Origin: Roseomonas mucosa ATCC BAA-692
Lineage (GTDB): Bacteria > Pseudomonadota > Alphaproteobacteria > Acetobacterales > Acetobacteraceae
NCBI RefSeq assembly: GCF_000622225.1
Contig: NZ_JHWD01000004.1
Span: forward strand, 186,001-250,000
Length of the DNA: 64,000 bases
Direction of reading: 5' to 3'
Position numbers and translations under genes: made by a program. A model generated the notes under the pieces. It searched no databases. It saw only the letters and a list, made by a program, of their open reading frames with translations, and had not been told where the DNA came from. Each line of letters starts with the position of its first letter. The stretch's first letter is position 1. Below are positions 48,331 to 57,729 of this stretch, in pieces.

Positions 48331-48677
48331 GCGGACAGTTCGAGCCCCTCGCTACCCAGGGTGCCCCCCAGGGCACCGCCGCCGGCGGCACGCTGGCGCA
48401 GGAACGCGGCACGCCGGGCCAGGCAGGCACCCCCGGCCTGGGCGCGGTCTATGACATTCCGGTCCAGGTCAGCGCCGTGCTGGGCCACGCCACGATGCAG
48501 GTGAGCCAGCTCCTCAAGCTGGGGCGCGGCGCCGTGGTGGAACTCGACCGCAAGCTCGGCGAGGCGGTGGACATCTACGTCAACAACCGCCTCGTCGCGC
48601 GTGGCGAGGTGGTGATGGTGGACGACAACCGCCTCGGCGTGACCATGACCGAGATCGTCAAGACGGACCGGAGCTGA
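48327..48677 (+). CDS. fliN: flagellar motor switch protein FliN
   Basis: 116 residues with a ~45-residue disordered N-terminus and a SPOA domain: IPVQVSAVLGHATMQVSQLL, then ELDRKLGEAVDIYVNNRLVA and VVMVDDNRLGVTMTEIVK. It forms the bottom of the C ring, binding FliM (not seen in this window) and FliH for export. The ATG overlaps the fliH stop by 4 bp. flbD begins 3 bp after its stop. Confidence 0.95.
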   Translation: MSGQFEPLATQGAPQGTAAGGTLAQERGTPGQAGTPGLGAVYDIPVQVSAVLGHATMQVSQLLKLGRGAVVELDRKLGEAVDIYVNNRLVARGEVVMVDDNRLGVTMTEIVKTDRS

Positions 48678-48679
48678 GG

Positions 48680-50101
48680 ATGACACGCCTCCTCATCGTC
48701 GGCAGCCTGGAGGGCGAGCTCGGCCAGGCCGCGCGCATCGCCCGGGCCGGCGGGGCGCGGCTGGCGCAGGCCGACGGCGTCTCCACCGCGATCGCCCATG
48801 CCCGGGCCGAGGGCTGCGACCTCGTGCTCTGCGACGTGCTGCACGACGTCGCCTGGCTGGTGCAGGCGCTGGAGGCCGAGCGCATCGCCTGTCCCGTGGT
48901 GGCCTGCGGCCGCTCCTCGGACGCCGCGGCGGCGGTGCGGGCGATCCGGGCCGGCGCGCGCGAGTTCCTGCCGCTGCCGGCCGAGCCCGATCTGATCGCC
49001 GCCATGCTGCGGGCGGCCGCCGGCGACGAGCACGCGCCGGTGCACCGCGACCCGGCCATGGCCGCCGTGCTGTCCCGCGCCGAGACCGTGGCGCGGGCCG
49101 AGGCCAGCGTGCTGATCACCGGGGAGAGCGGCACGGGCAAGGAGGTCCTGGCGCGCCACATCCACCGTCATTCCCGCCGCGCCAACGGCCCCTTCGTCGC
49201 GCTGAACTGCGCTGCGCTGCCGGAGACGCTGCTGGAATCCGAGCTCTTCGGCCATGAGAAGGGCGCCTTCTCCGGCGCCGTCGCGGCCCGGCGCGGCAAG
49301 TTCGAGCAGGCCGATGGCGGAACGCTGCTGCTGGACGAGATCGGCGAGATGGACGTCCGGTTGCAGGCCAAGATCCTGCGCGTGCTGCAGGAGCGGGAGG
49401 TGGACCGGCTTGGCGGCACGGCGCCGGTGAAGGTCGATGTCCGCATCCTCGCCGCCACCAACCGCGACCTTGGCGCCGAGGTGCGGGCCGGGCGCTTCCG
49501 CGAGGACCTGCTTTTCCGCCTGCGGGTGGTGAGCCTGCGCCTGCCCGCGCTGCGCGACCGCGCCGGCGACATCCTGCCGATCGCCGAGCACTACGCCGCC
49601 CGCTATGCCGAGGCCAACGGGCTGCCGCACCGCCCCTTCGCGCCGCAGGCGCGGGCGATGCTGCTGTCCCATCCCTGGCCCGGCAATGTGCGGGAGCTGG
49701 AGAACGCCGTGCACCGCGCGGTGCTGCTGGCCGAGGGCGACGAGATCGGCCCCATGGCGATCGAGCTGGACCAGCCGCTGCCATCCGTGCCCGAACCCGC
49801 CACCGCTGCGGAGACCGTGCCCCGGCCCGCCACGCCGGCCGGGATCGTGGCGCTGGTCGGGCGGCGGGTGGAGGATGTGGAGCGCGACCTGATCCTGGAA
49901 ACGCTGGGCCACTGCCTGGGCAACCGCACCCGCGCCGCCGAGATCCTCGGCATCTCCATCCGCACCCTGCGCAACAAGCTGCACGAGTACCGCGCCGCGG
50001 GCGCCAGCGTCCCAGCCGCACCGGGGCAGGCACCGCTGCCGGCGCTGCCCGGAGCTCTTTCCGCCATGATGCCCATCGGCGCCGGGGCGGAGCCGGTCTG
50101 A
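48680..50101 (+). CDS. flbD: sigma-54-dependent flagellar transcriptional regulator FlbD
   Basis: 473 residues. The N-terminal ~115 residues form a receiver-like domain that lacks the full acidic pocket, as in FlbD of Caulobacter. The AAA+ domain has Walker A GESGTGKE (about 148-155), Walker B GGTLLLDEIGEMD (about 213-225) and the sigma-54 contact loop as GAFSGA instead of the usual GAFTGA. The C-terminal Fis-type helix-turn-helix is NRTRAAEILGISIRTLRNKL. It activates late flagellar promoters and fits the sigma-54 sites before flgE and fliK. FliX, its partner in Caulobacter, is not seen here. Confidence 0.92.
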   Translation: MTRLLIVGSLEGELGQAARIARAGGARLAQADGVSTAIAHARAEGCDLVLCDVLHDVAWLVQALEAERIACPVVACGRSSDAAAAVRAIRAGAREFLPLPAEPDLIAAMLRAAAGDEHAPVHRDPAMAAVLSRAETVARAEASVLITGESGTGKEVLARHIHRHSRRANGPFVALNCAALPETLLESELFGHEKGAFSGAVAARRGKFEQADGGTLLLDEIGEMDVRLQAKILRVLQEREVDRLGGTAPVKVDVRILAATNRDLGAEVRAGRFREDLLFRLRVVSLRLPALRDRAGDILPIAEHYAARYAEANGLPHRPFAPQARAMLLSHPWPGNVRELENAVHRAVLLAEGDEIGPMAIELDQPLPSVPEPATAAETVPRPATPAGIVALVGRRVEDVERDLILETLGHCLGNRTRAAEILGISIRTLRNKLHEYRAAGASVPAAPGQAPLPALPGALSAMMPIGAGAEPV

Positions 50102-50105
50102 GCCG

Positions 50106-52168
50106 ATGCTGGCCCTCGCGCAACGCCTGAAGACCTTCAGCCCCGGCAGCGACACGGGCCTTGCCCTGGGCGTGGCGGCGCTGATCGCGGTGCTGGTGGT
50201 GCCGCTGCCGCCGTTCCTGCTCGACGCGGCGCTGGCCATCTCGCTGACCCTCAGCGTGCTGGTGCTGATGACGGCGCTGTTCCTCCAGCGGCCGCTGGAC
50301 TTCACCTCCTTCCCCACGCTGCTGCTGCTGACCACGCTGCTGCGCCTGGCGCTCAACGTCGCCACCACGCGCATCATCCTGACCCATGGGCACGAGGGCC
50401 ACGGCGCGGCGGGGGCGGTGGTTTCCGCCTTCGGCTCCTTCCTGATGGGCGGCGACGTGCTGGTGGGGCTGATCGTCTTCGCGATCCTGCTGGTCGTGAA
50501 CTTCATGGTGGTGACCAAGGGCTCCGGCCGCATCGCCGAGGTCGCGGCGCGCTTCTCGCTCGACGCCATGCCGGGCAAGCAGATGGCGATCGACGCCGAC
50601 CTTTCCGCGGGCATCATCGACGAGTCCGAGGCCAAGCGCCGCCGCCGCGACCTGGAGGCGGAGAGCGGATTCTACGGCGCCATGGACGGCGCCGCGAAAT
50701 TCGTGCGCGGCGATGCCATCGCCGGCCTGATCATCACCGCGATCAACCTGCTGGGCGGCATCGCCATCGGCGTGGTGCGCCAGGGGCTGCCCTTCGGGGA
50801 GGCGGTGACCACCTTCTCCGTCCTCACCGTGGGCGACGGGCTGGTGTCGCAGGTGCCGGCGCTGCTGGTCTCGGTCGCCGCCGGCATCGTGGTGACCAAG
50901 GGCAATACCGAGGGCACCGCGGACCAGGCGCTGATCGGTCAGCTCGCCACCGGTACCAAGCCGCTGGCGCTGGTTTCCGGCGCGGCGGTCGCCTTCGCCC
51001 TGCTGCCGGGCATGCCGATGCTGCCCTTCCTGGCGCTGGCCGGCGGCACGGGCACGCTGGTCTGGTCGCGCCGAAAGGCGGAGGCGGCGAGGGCGGAGGC
51101 CGAGAACACCCTGCCCGCAGCGGGGCCCGCGCCGGAGGCGCCCGTCTCGGAATCCCTGCGGATGGATTCGATCCGGGTGGAGCTGGGCTACGGCCTGCTG
51201 CCGCTGGCGGCCGGTGACGGGCCGCGCCTGACGGAGCAGATCCGCAACCTGCGCCGCGGCGTGGCGACCGAGATGGGCTTCGTGCTGCCCGCCGTGCGGC
51301 TGCAGGACAACCTGGAACTGCCGGCCGACACCTATGTGATCCGGGTGAAGGAGATCGAGGCCGGGCGCGGCCAGTTGCGCCTGCCCATGCACCTCGCGAT
51401 CGATCCCTCGGGCCAGACGCCCGACCTGCCGGGCGATCCCTGCCAGGAGCCCAGCTTCGGCCTGCCCGCCCGCTGGATCGAGGAGCAGCACCGCGACATG
51501 GCGCTGGCCCTCGGCTGCACGGTGGTCGATCCGGCCGGCGTGCTGGCCACGCATCTGACGGAGGTGGTGCGCGAGCACGTGCCCGAGCTGCTGAGCCATG
51601 CGGAGACGCAGAAGCTGCTGGACGAGCTGCCGCGCGAGCAGGCGCGGCTGGTCTCGGACCTGATCCCCTCGCAGATCTCCACCGGCACGGTGCAGCGCGT
51701 GCTGCAGGCGCTGCTGGCCGAACGCGTCTCGATCCGCGACCTGCCCACCATCCTGGAAGGCATCGGCGAGGCGGTGTCGGGCGGGCTCCGCTCGGTGCCC
51801 GGCATGGTCTCGGTGGTGCGCGCCCGGCTGGCGCGCCAGATCAGCGAGGCGGCGCGCGGCCCCAACGGCTATGTGCCGATGATCGCCCTTTCCGCCGAAT
51901 GGGAACAGCCTTCGCGGAATCCCTGGTCGGCCCGAACGAGGACCGCCAGCTCGCCATGGCGCCGACGCGCCTGCAGGACTTCATGCAGCGTGTGCGCGAC
52001 AGTTTCGACAAGGCCAGCGCGGCGGGCGAGACGCCCGTGCTGGTCTGCAGCGGCGCGGCGCGCGCGCATGTGCGCGCCATCGTCGAACGCTTCCGGCCCG
52101 CGACGGTGGTGCTGTCGCAGGCCGAGATCCATCCGCGCGCGCGCATCCGCACGGTGGGCGCCATCTGA
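50106..52168 (+). pseudogene. flhA: flagellar export gate protein FlhA, frameshifted near the 3' end
   Basis: The N-terminal ~330 residues hold the membrane helices and the conserved cytoplasmic FHIPEP loop (KQMAIDADLSAGIIDESEAK), and the large cytoplasmic domain follows. At about 51908 the frame breaks: GAACAGCCTTCGCG is one G short of what would read EWEQAFAESL. After the break the correct FlhA ending (ending VLSQAEIHPRARIRTVGAI) continues in another frame, with stop at 52166-52168. With one base restored the protein would be 687 residues, the normal length. As written the product runs to 52235 with an unrelated 107-residue tail. This is either a sequencing error or a true loss-of-function mutation. 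Confidence 0.88.
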
Positions 52169-52231
52169 TGCGCAGGAATTTTCGTGTCGCCTTCACCTCT
52201 CATCAACAGAATTCGTTGCAAGGTTGAACCC

Positions 52232-53140
52232 ATGAAGATCCGCGTATTCAACGGCTCCTGCATGACCGAGGCGATGCGCGTGCTGCGCCTCGAAATGGGT
52301 GACGATGCCGTCATCCTCTCCTCCCGCCACACGGAGAACGGCGTCGAGGTCACCGCGGTGCTGGACAGCGACGAGCCGCTGCTGATCCCGCCCGATTCCG
52401 CGCTGAAGCCGCGGCACGTCATCCCGCCCGAGCTGCTGCGGCACAACCTGCCGCCGGATCTCGCGGCGCGGCTGCGCGGCCCGATGGCCAAGGCGTTGGA
52501 GGACGCGCTGCCCTTCGCCGGCCTGCCGGACCCGGCCACGCGCACCCTGGCGCTGGTCGGCCCGCCGGGCGCCGGCAAGACGCTCACCTGCGCCAAGCTC
52601 GCCACGCGGCTGGTGATGTCCGGCCAGGCGCCCACCGTGATCACCGCCGATGCCGCCCGCGCCGGCGCCACGGAACAGCTCGCCGCCTTCACCCGGGTCC
52701 TCGACCTCACGCTTTCCGCCGCCGTCACGCCGGGGCAGATCTCCCGCGCCGTGGCCCGCCGCACCGCCGGCCAGCCCGTGCTACTCGACACCGCCGGCTG
52801 CGATCCCTTCGAGCGGGCGCAGGCCGAGCATCTCCTGGCCGTGCTGCGCGCCGCCGACGCGCATCCGGTGCTGGTGCTGCCGGCCGGGCTGGACGTGGCG
52901 GAGGCCACGGAGATCGCCCGGGCCTATGCCGCGCTGGGCGCCCGCTGCATGATCGCCACGCGGCTGGACCAGGCGCGCCGCCTGGGCTCGGTGCTCGCTG
53001 CGGCGGAGGCGGGCCCGCTGGCCCTGAGCGAGGCCGGGGTGGGGCCGAACGTCGCCAACGACCTGGTGCCGATCACCCCGGACTGGCTTGCCACCCGGCT
53101 GAGCGTCAACGCCCTGCAGCGTGAGTACGAAGCCGCCTGA
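52232..53140 (+). CDS. flhF: flagellar SRP-type GTPase FlhF
   Basis: 302 residues with a FlhF-like N-terminal domain (KIRVFNGSCMTEAMRVLRLE, then GDDAVILSSRHTENGVEVTA) and an SRP-type GTPase domain: P-loop GPPGAGKT near residues 110-117, ITADAARAGATEQLAAF, the LLDTAGCDP G3-like motif and MIATRLDQARRLG (TKxD appears as TRLD). It is short compared with ~400-residue FlhF and lacks most of the basic linker. FlhF sets flagellar place and number. It follows flhA; FlhG is not seen. The start at 52232 opens with the family pattern. Confidence 0.85.
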   Translation: MKIRVFNGSCMTEAMRVLRLEMGDDAVILSSRHTENGVEVTAVLDSDEPLLIPPDSALKPRHVIPPELLRHNLPPDLAARLRGPMAKALEDALPFAGLPDPATRTLALVGPPGAGKTLTCAKLATRLVMSGQAPTVITADAARAGATEQLAAFTRVLDLTLSAAVTPGQISRAVARRTAGQPVLLDTAGCDPFERAQAEHLLAVLRAADAHPVLVLPAGLDVAEATEIARAYAALGARCMIATRLDQARRLGSVLAAAEAGPLALSEAGVGPNVANDLVPITPDWLATRLSVNALQREYEAA

Positions 53141-53147
53141 ACCACCC

Positions 53148-54308
53148 TCAGGCGCGGCCGGCCACCAGCAGGAGGCCGGCCACGGGCTCCCCCTTCTCCC
53201 GCCGCAGCACGGCCTCCTGCCGCGCCATGGGGCGCAGCCCCGCCTCGGCGAGCAGGGCGAGCGCATGGTCCGGATGATGGCGGTAGCGCATCCCCTCGCC
53301 CAGCGCATAGGGCGCCACCGCCCCCAGTTCGAGGCTGAAGCCGGCGACGCCGCCCTCCGACAGCGCCCCGGCGATTCCCGACAGGGCGGGGCGAAGGTCG
53401 CCCAGGTAGTTCAGCACGTCCGCCGCCGCCACGAGGCCGAAAGCCCTGGTCTGCCCTGGCAGGAAGCCCAGCAGGTCGGCCTCGTGCAGGGCGTCGTAGA
53501 GCCCTGTCCGCCCGGCCTGCTCCAGCATCCGGGGCGACAGGTCCACCCCCTCCAGGCGCCAGGCGAAGGGCTTCAGCGCGCGTCCGGACAGGCCGGTGCC
53601 GCATCCCAGGTCCAGCACCGCGTGGCTTCCATCCGCCGCCACCCCGGCCTGTCGCAGCAGGGCCGCCAGGGCATCGGGCGTGCGGTACTGAAGCTCTTCC
53701 ACCAGATGCGCGTCGAAGCGCGGCGCGTAGCGGTCGAAGAGTTCGCGCACATAGGCGGCGGGCGCGCGGTCCGGGGCCGGGTCCTCGCCCAGCGCGGCCA
53801 GCAGGAAGCGGGCCTGTTCCGCCAGCTCCGGCGGCGCCTCCGCGATGGCCGCCCGCGCCTCCCGCCCCGCCCCTTCCCCGTCGCCGGCCTCGTGCAGCGC
53901 ATGGGCCAGGGCCAGATGCGTCTCCGCCTCCGGGGCGAGGCGCAGCGCCTCGCGCAACGGCACCAGCGCCTCCGCCACATGCCCCAGGGCCAGCAGCGCC
54001 TGCCCCAGGTTGCGGTGGGACACGGCATCGCCGGGGCGCACGGCCAGGGCGCGGCGCAGCAGCGGCACCGCTTCCTCCGCCCGCCCCAGCTCCGCCAGCG
54101 AGGCGCCGTGCGAGGCCAGGAAGACGGGCGAATCCGGCCGCAGTGCCAGGGCTCGCGCGGTCAGCGCCGCGGCGCGGGCGGCATCCCCCTGCTGCCGCGC
54201 CAGCACGCCGGACAGGTTCAGCGCGTTCGGCTCCTCCGGCACGAGGCGCAGCGCCCGGGCATAGAAGCGCGCCGCCCGGTCGAACTCTCCGGCCCCGTGC
54301 CGCGCCAT
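53148..54308 (-). CDS. TPR-containing SAM-dependent methyltransferase
   Basis: About 386 residues. The N-terminal half is a run of TPR helices (GEFDRAARFYARALRLVPEE, then NALNLSGVLARQQGDAARAA, HRNLGQALLALGHVAEALVP). The C-terminal half is a class I methyltransferase with SAM motif VLDLGCGTGLSGRAL, then LEGVDLSPRMLEQA and VAAADVLNYLGDL. Proteins of this layout are called predicted TPR methyltransferases, with unknown substrate. The TPR pattern continues before ATG 54308 but no start codon is seen before an 8-C homopolymer near 54355, so the N-terminus is uncertain. It converges with flhF by 7 bp. Confidence 0.8.
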   Translation of the reverse strand: MARHGAGEFDRAARFYARALRLVPEEPNALNLSGVLARQQGDAARAAALTARALALRPDSPVFLASHGASLAELGRAEEAVPLLRRALAVRPGDAVSHRNLGQALLALGHVAEALVPLREALRLAPEAETHLALAHALHEAGDGEGAGREARAAIAEAPPELAEQARFLLAALGEDPAPDRAPAAYVRELFDRYAPRFDAHLVEELQYRTPDALAALLRQAGVAADGSHAVLDLGCGTGLSGRALKPFAWRLEGVDLSPRMLEQAGRTGLYDALHEADLLGFLPGQTRAFGLVAAADVLNYLGDLRPALSGIAGALSEGGVAGFSLELGAVAPYALGEGMRYRHHPDHALALLAEAGLRPMARQEAVLRREKGEPVAGLLLVAGRA

Positions 54309-54379
54309 GCCCTCACGCAGCAGGGACTGCGCCTCGGCCAGCGCCGCTCGGGGCCCCCCCCGGGGGTCGCGCGGCGGCT

Positions 54380-56044
54380 TCAGAACAGCCCCTCGATCCG
54401 GCCTTCCGCATCCAGGTGGATGCGCTCGGCGGCGGGGGAGCGCGGCAGGCCGGGCATGGTCATCACCTCGCCGCAGATCACCACGATGAAGCCCGCGCCG
54501 GCGGAAAGACGCACCTCCCGCACCGGCAGGACATGGCCGGTGGGCGCGCCGAGCAGCGCGGGATCGGCGGAAAAGGAATACTGCGTCTTGGCGATGCAGA
54601 CGGGAAAATGCCCGTAGCCCGCCTCCTCGAAGCGCTTCAGCCGCGCATGCACGGCGGGCGGGAAGTTGACCTCGCTGGCGCGGTAGATCTTGCGGGCGAT
54701 GCTGCGGACCTTGTCCTCCAGCGGCATGGCATCGGGATAGATCGGCGCGAAGCGCGCCGTGCCGCCCTTGATCAGCCGCGTCACCGCGCGGGCCAGATCC
54801 GCCGCGCCCGCCGCGCCATCGGCCCAGTGGGTGCAGAGCACGACCTCCGCGCCCAGCGGCGCCATGGCCTCGCGCACCACGGCGAACTCGGCCTCGGTGT
54901 CGGAGGTGAACTCGTTCAGCGCCACCACCACCGGCAGGCCGAAGAGGCGCATGTTCTCCACATGGCGCTGCAGGTTCACCACGCCGCGCCGCACCGCCGC
55001 CGCGTCCTCCCGGTCCAGGTTCGCACGCGCCACGCCGCCATGCAGCTTCAGCGCCCGCACCGTGGCCACCACCACGCAGGCGGATGGCGCAAGCCCCGCC
55101 AGGCGGCACTTGATGTCGCAGAACTTCTCGCCGCCCAGATCGGCGCCGAAGCCGGCCTCCGTCACCACCACATCGGCCAGCCGCAGGCCCAGCCGCGTCG
55201 CCGCCACGGAATTGCAGCCATGGGCGATGTTGGCGAAGGGACCGCCATGCACCAGGGCCGGGCTGCCCTCCAGCGTCTGCACCAGGTTCGGGAACATCGC
55301 CTCCCGCAGCAGCGCCGCCATGGCGCCGTGCGCCTTGAGGTCGGCGGCGGTGACGCTCGACCCGTCGCGGCGCTGGCCGACGATGATCCGCCCAAGCCGC
55401 TCCTGCAGGTCCTCCAGGTCGCGGGCGAGGCAGAGGATCGCCATCACCTCGCTCGCCACGGTGATGTCGAACCCGTCCTCGCGCGGCAGCCCGTTCGGCA
55501 TGCCGCCCAGCCCGACCAGCACGTCGCGCAGCGCGCGGTCGTTCATGTCGATGGCCCGGCGCCAGGTGACGCGCCGCTGGTCCAGGCCCAGCGCGTTGCC
55601 CCAGTGGATGTGGTTGTCCACCATCGCGGAGAGCAGGTTGTTGGCGCTGGTGATGGCGTGGAAGTCACCCGTGAAGTGGAGGTTGATCTCCTCCATCGGC
55701 GCCACCTGCGCCCGCCCGCCGCCGGTCGCCCCGCCCTTCACGCCGAAGCAGGGGCCGAGCGAGGGCTCGCGCAGGCAGATCATGGCCTTCGTGCCCAGCG
55801 CGTTCAGCGCGTCGCCCAGCCCGATGGTGGTGGTGGTCTTGCCCTCCCCGGCGGCGGTGGGGCTGATGCCCGTCACCAGCACCAGCGCGCCCGTCCGGCC
55901 GGAGTCGGGGATGCGGGCCGGGTCCAGCTTGGCCTTGAAGCGGCCATGGGGTTCCAGGGCCTCCTCCGGGATGCCGGCGCGGGCGGCGATCTCCGCGATC
56001 GGGCGCAGCGTCGCGGCCCTGGCGATGGCGAGGTCGGTGGTCAT
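54380..56044 (-). CDS. fhs: formate--tetrahydrofolate ligase
   Basis: 554 residues making 10-formyl-THF from formate, THF and ATP. The P-loop region is [20 protein letters not shown] near residues 63-82, followed by the folate-site stretch [20 protein letters not shown]. The [16 protein letters not shown] and [19 protein letters not shown] segments are also family hallmarks. Length is normal. It feeds one-carbon units or supports formate use. The upstream TPR-methyltransferase gene starts 72 bp beyond its stop; no other folate gene is adjacent. Confidence 0.97.
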   Translation of the reverse strand: MTTDLAIARAATLRPIAEIAARAGIPEEALEPHGRFKAKLDPARIPDSGRTGALVLVTGISPTAAGEGKTTTTIGLGDALNALGTKAMICLREPSLGPCFGVKGGATGGGRAQVAPMEEINLHFTGDFHAITSANNLLSAMVDNHIHWGNALGLDQRRVTWRRAIDMNDRALRDVLVGLGGMPNGLPREDGFDITVASEVMAILCLARDLEDLQERLGRIIVGQRRDGSSVTAADLKAHGAMAALLREAMFPNLVQTLEGSPALVHGGPFANIAHGCNSVAATRLGLRLADVVVTEAGFGADLGGEKFCDIKCRLAGLAPSACVVVATVRALKLHGGVARANLDREDAAAVRRGVVNLQRHVENMRLFGLPVVVALNEFTSDTEAEFAVVREAMAPLGAEVVLCTHWADGAAGAADLARAVTRLIKGGTARFAPIYPDAMPLEDKVRSIARKIYRASEVNFPPAVHARLKRFEEAGYGHFPVCIAKTQYSFSADPALLGAPTGHVLPVREVRLSAGAGFIVVICGEVMTMPGLPRSPAAERIHLDAEGRIEGLF

Positions 56045-56299
56045 GCGGGGCGCGTTCTCCCTCCGGCGGTTCCGGCATCTCCGGGCAGGCCGGCCCGGGC
56101 GCGGCGCCCCATCAGGGCGGCTTCCCGCGGCTGCGCCCCGCGGTTACGACGCGCCGCCGGGCGGGGCAAGACGCCGGAGAGGCTCGCGGGCGGCGAATGG
56201 CAGGCCCCGGACGGGACGCCGATGAATCCTCCGTCACCCACCCTATCTTCTGCCCCGAATCCGATCAGCATCCGATCGTCCGCCGGAGGAGCCCGCCCC

Positions 56300-56476
56300 G
56301 TGAAGAACCCCTGTACCGGACTGTGCCGCTTCGATTCCGGAACCGGGTGGTGCAAGGGCTGCGGCCGGTCCCGGGCCGATTGCCGCGACTGGAAGCGTCG
56401 CCCGGAAACCCGGCCGGGCATCCTGCGCCGCCTGAAGGACCGGATGCGCGCCCTGCGGGAAGCCGGGCGGCGGTAG
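56300..56476 (+). CDS. DUF1289 domain small protein
   Basis: 58 residues from a GTG with GGAGGA 9 nt upstream. Four cysteines occur as NPCTGLCRF...GWCKGCGRS, followed by an Arg/Lys-rich helical tail (RRLKDRMRALREAG). This is the DUF1289 pattern (CxGxC...CxGCxR..E/D...W), probably a small metal-binding fold of unknown role. The longer frame before it is compositionally unlike the domain. It converges with phnW, 10 bp from its end. Confidence 0.85.
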   Translation: MKNPCTGLCRFDSGTGWCKGCGRSRADCRDWKRRPETRPGILRRLKDRMRALREAGRR

Positions 56477-56486
56477 GCCTTCCGGA

Positions 56487-57602
56487 TCAGGCGAGGACGC
56501 CCATCTCCTCCAGCACCTCGCCCATCACCGCCACGGCGTGGCGCATGTCGTCCGGGGTGATGGCGCCGATGCAGCCGATGCGCAGCGTCGGGGCCTCCGT
56601 GGTGTGGAAGTTGGAGATCAGCACGCCGCGCTGCTTCAGCGCATCGACGAAGTCCTGCAGCACGAAGCGCCCGCCCGCCTCCGGCCCGGGCGGCTGGTGG
56701 AAGGTGGCGATGATCGGCCCCTGGTGTTCCGGTGCCAGATAGGGCCGCAGCCCCAGCGCCGTCATGCCATCCATCAGCACCCGCATGTTCTCGCGGTAGC
56801 GGGCGAGGCGGACCCTCTGCCCGCCCTCCGCCTCGTAGAGCTCCAACGCCACGCCGAAGGCGCGCAGCGCCTGCACCGGGGGCGTGAAGCGGAAGGAGCC
56901 CCAGCCGGCGCGCTCGGCGGTCAGCATCACGTCCCCCAGGTCGAGGCTCCAGCTCCCGGCCTGCCCGGCGCGCTCGCGCGTGCGGTCGGCGGGGCAGACG
57001 GCGAAGCCCAGCCCCGGCATGCCCTCCAGGCACTTGTTGGAGGTGAAGGTGACGGCATCGATCTCGTCATGCTCGGCGAGGCGGAAGGGCCAGGCGCCGA
57101 AGGCGCTCACCATGTCCAGGATCATGCGCCGCCCGGCCTTGCGCACCGCCTCGCCCATCACGGCGGGGTCGTTGACGATGCCGCTGCCGGTCTCGCTGAC
57201 CACGGCGATCAGGTGGCTGGCCTCCGGATGCGCGGCGAAACCGGCGGCGATCTCCCGCGCCGTCACCGGCCGGGTGTCGGGCACGGGGATGGCGATGGGC
57301 CTGCGCCCCGCCTCGCTGGCCAGCCGCCAGATCCGCTCCGCGTACTGCCCGTTCATCGGCACCAGGAAGGCGCCGCCCGCCGGCACGAAGGTGCGGATCG
57401 CGGCCTCCACGACGAAATGGCCGGAACCCTGCAGGGGCAGCGTCACGTGATGCCCCGGCGTGCCGCCCGCGACCTCCACGATCTTCTCGCGGATCTCGGC
57501 ATATTCGGCGCGGAAGTCGAGGTCCCAGGGTGCGATGTCCACCGCCATGGCGGCGCGCACCCGCGGATCGGTCTGCACGGGGCCGGGGGTGAGCAGCAGC
57601 AT
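56487..57602 (-). CDS. phnW: 2-aminoethylphosphonate--pyruvate transaminase
   Basis: 371-residue class V aminotransferase. LLTPGPVQTDPRVRAAMAVD is the opening shared by PhnW-type enzymes. The PLP lysine lies in TSNKCLEG near residues 191-198, and LVPMNGQYAERIWRLA and DMVSAFGAWPF are family segments. PhnW transaminates 2-aminoethylphosphonate to phosphonoacetaldehyde. Partner genes phnX, phnA or phnY are not seen nearby, so a related alanine-glyoxylate-type role is possible. The upstream nitronate monooxygenase-like gene is on the same strand after a 127-bp gap. Confidence 0.88.
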   Translation of the reverse strand: MLLLTPGPVQTDPRVRAAMAVDIAPWDLDFRAEYAEIREKIVEVAGGTPGHHVTLPLQGSGHFVVEAAIRTFVPAGGAFLVPMNGQYAERIWRLASEAGRRPIAIPVPDTRPVTAREIAAGFAAHPEASHLIAVVSETGSGIVNDPAVMGEAVRKAGRRMILDMVSAFGAWPFRLAEHDEIDAVTFTSNKCLEGMPGLGFAVCPADRTRERAGQAGSWSLDLGDVMLTAERAGWGSFRFTPPVQALRAFGVALELYEAEGGQRVRLARYRENMRVLMDGMTALGLRPYLAPEHQGPIIATFHQPPGPEAGGRFVLQDFVDALKQRGVLISNFHTTEAPTLRIGCIGAITPDDMRHAVAVMGEVLEEMGVLA

Positions 57603-57729
57603 GGGAGCACCTCTGGATCTGGATGGCCGGATCTGGATGAACGGACGCGCGGCAGGCTGCGCCAGCCCCGGCGCCGAGGGAAGCCTCGGTCCGGGGTTTT
57701 TCCCCGCATGGCCCTCCCGGAGTCCGGGA

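Noticed and set aside
48575-51599. Long minus-strand frames (686 and 827 codons) opposite flbD and flhA
   Set aside because: His/Gln/Arg-rich shadow frames opposite clear flagellar genes.
51895-51915. Programmed ribosomal frameshift in flhA
   Set aside because: No slippery heptamer or downstream pseudoknot is apparent, and FlhA is not known to be made this way.
51899-52168. Separate small gene encoding an 89-residue protein
   Set aside because: Its sequence is the conserved FlhA C-terminus, so it is the displaced end of flhA, not a gene of its own.
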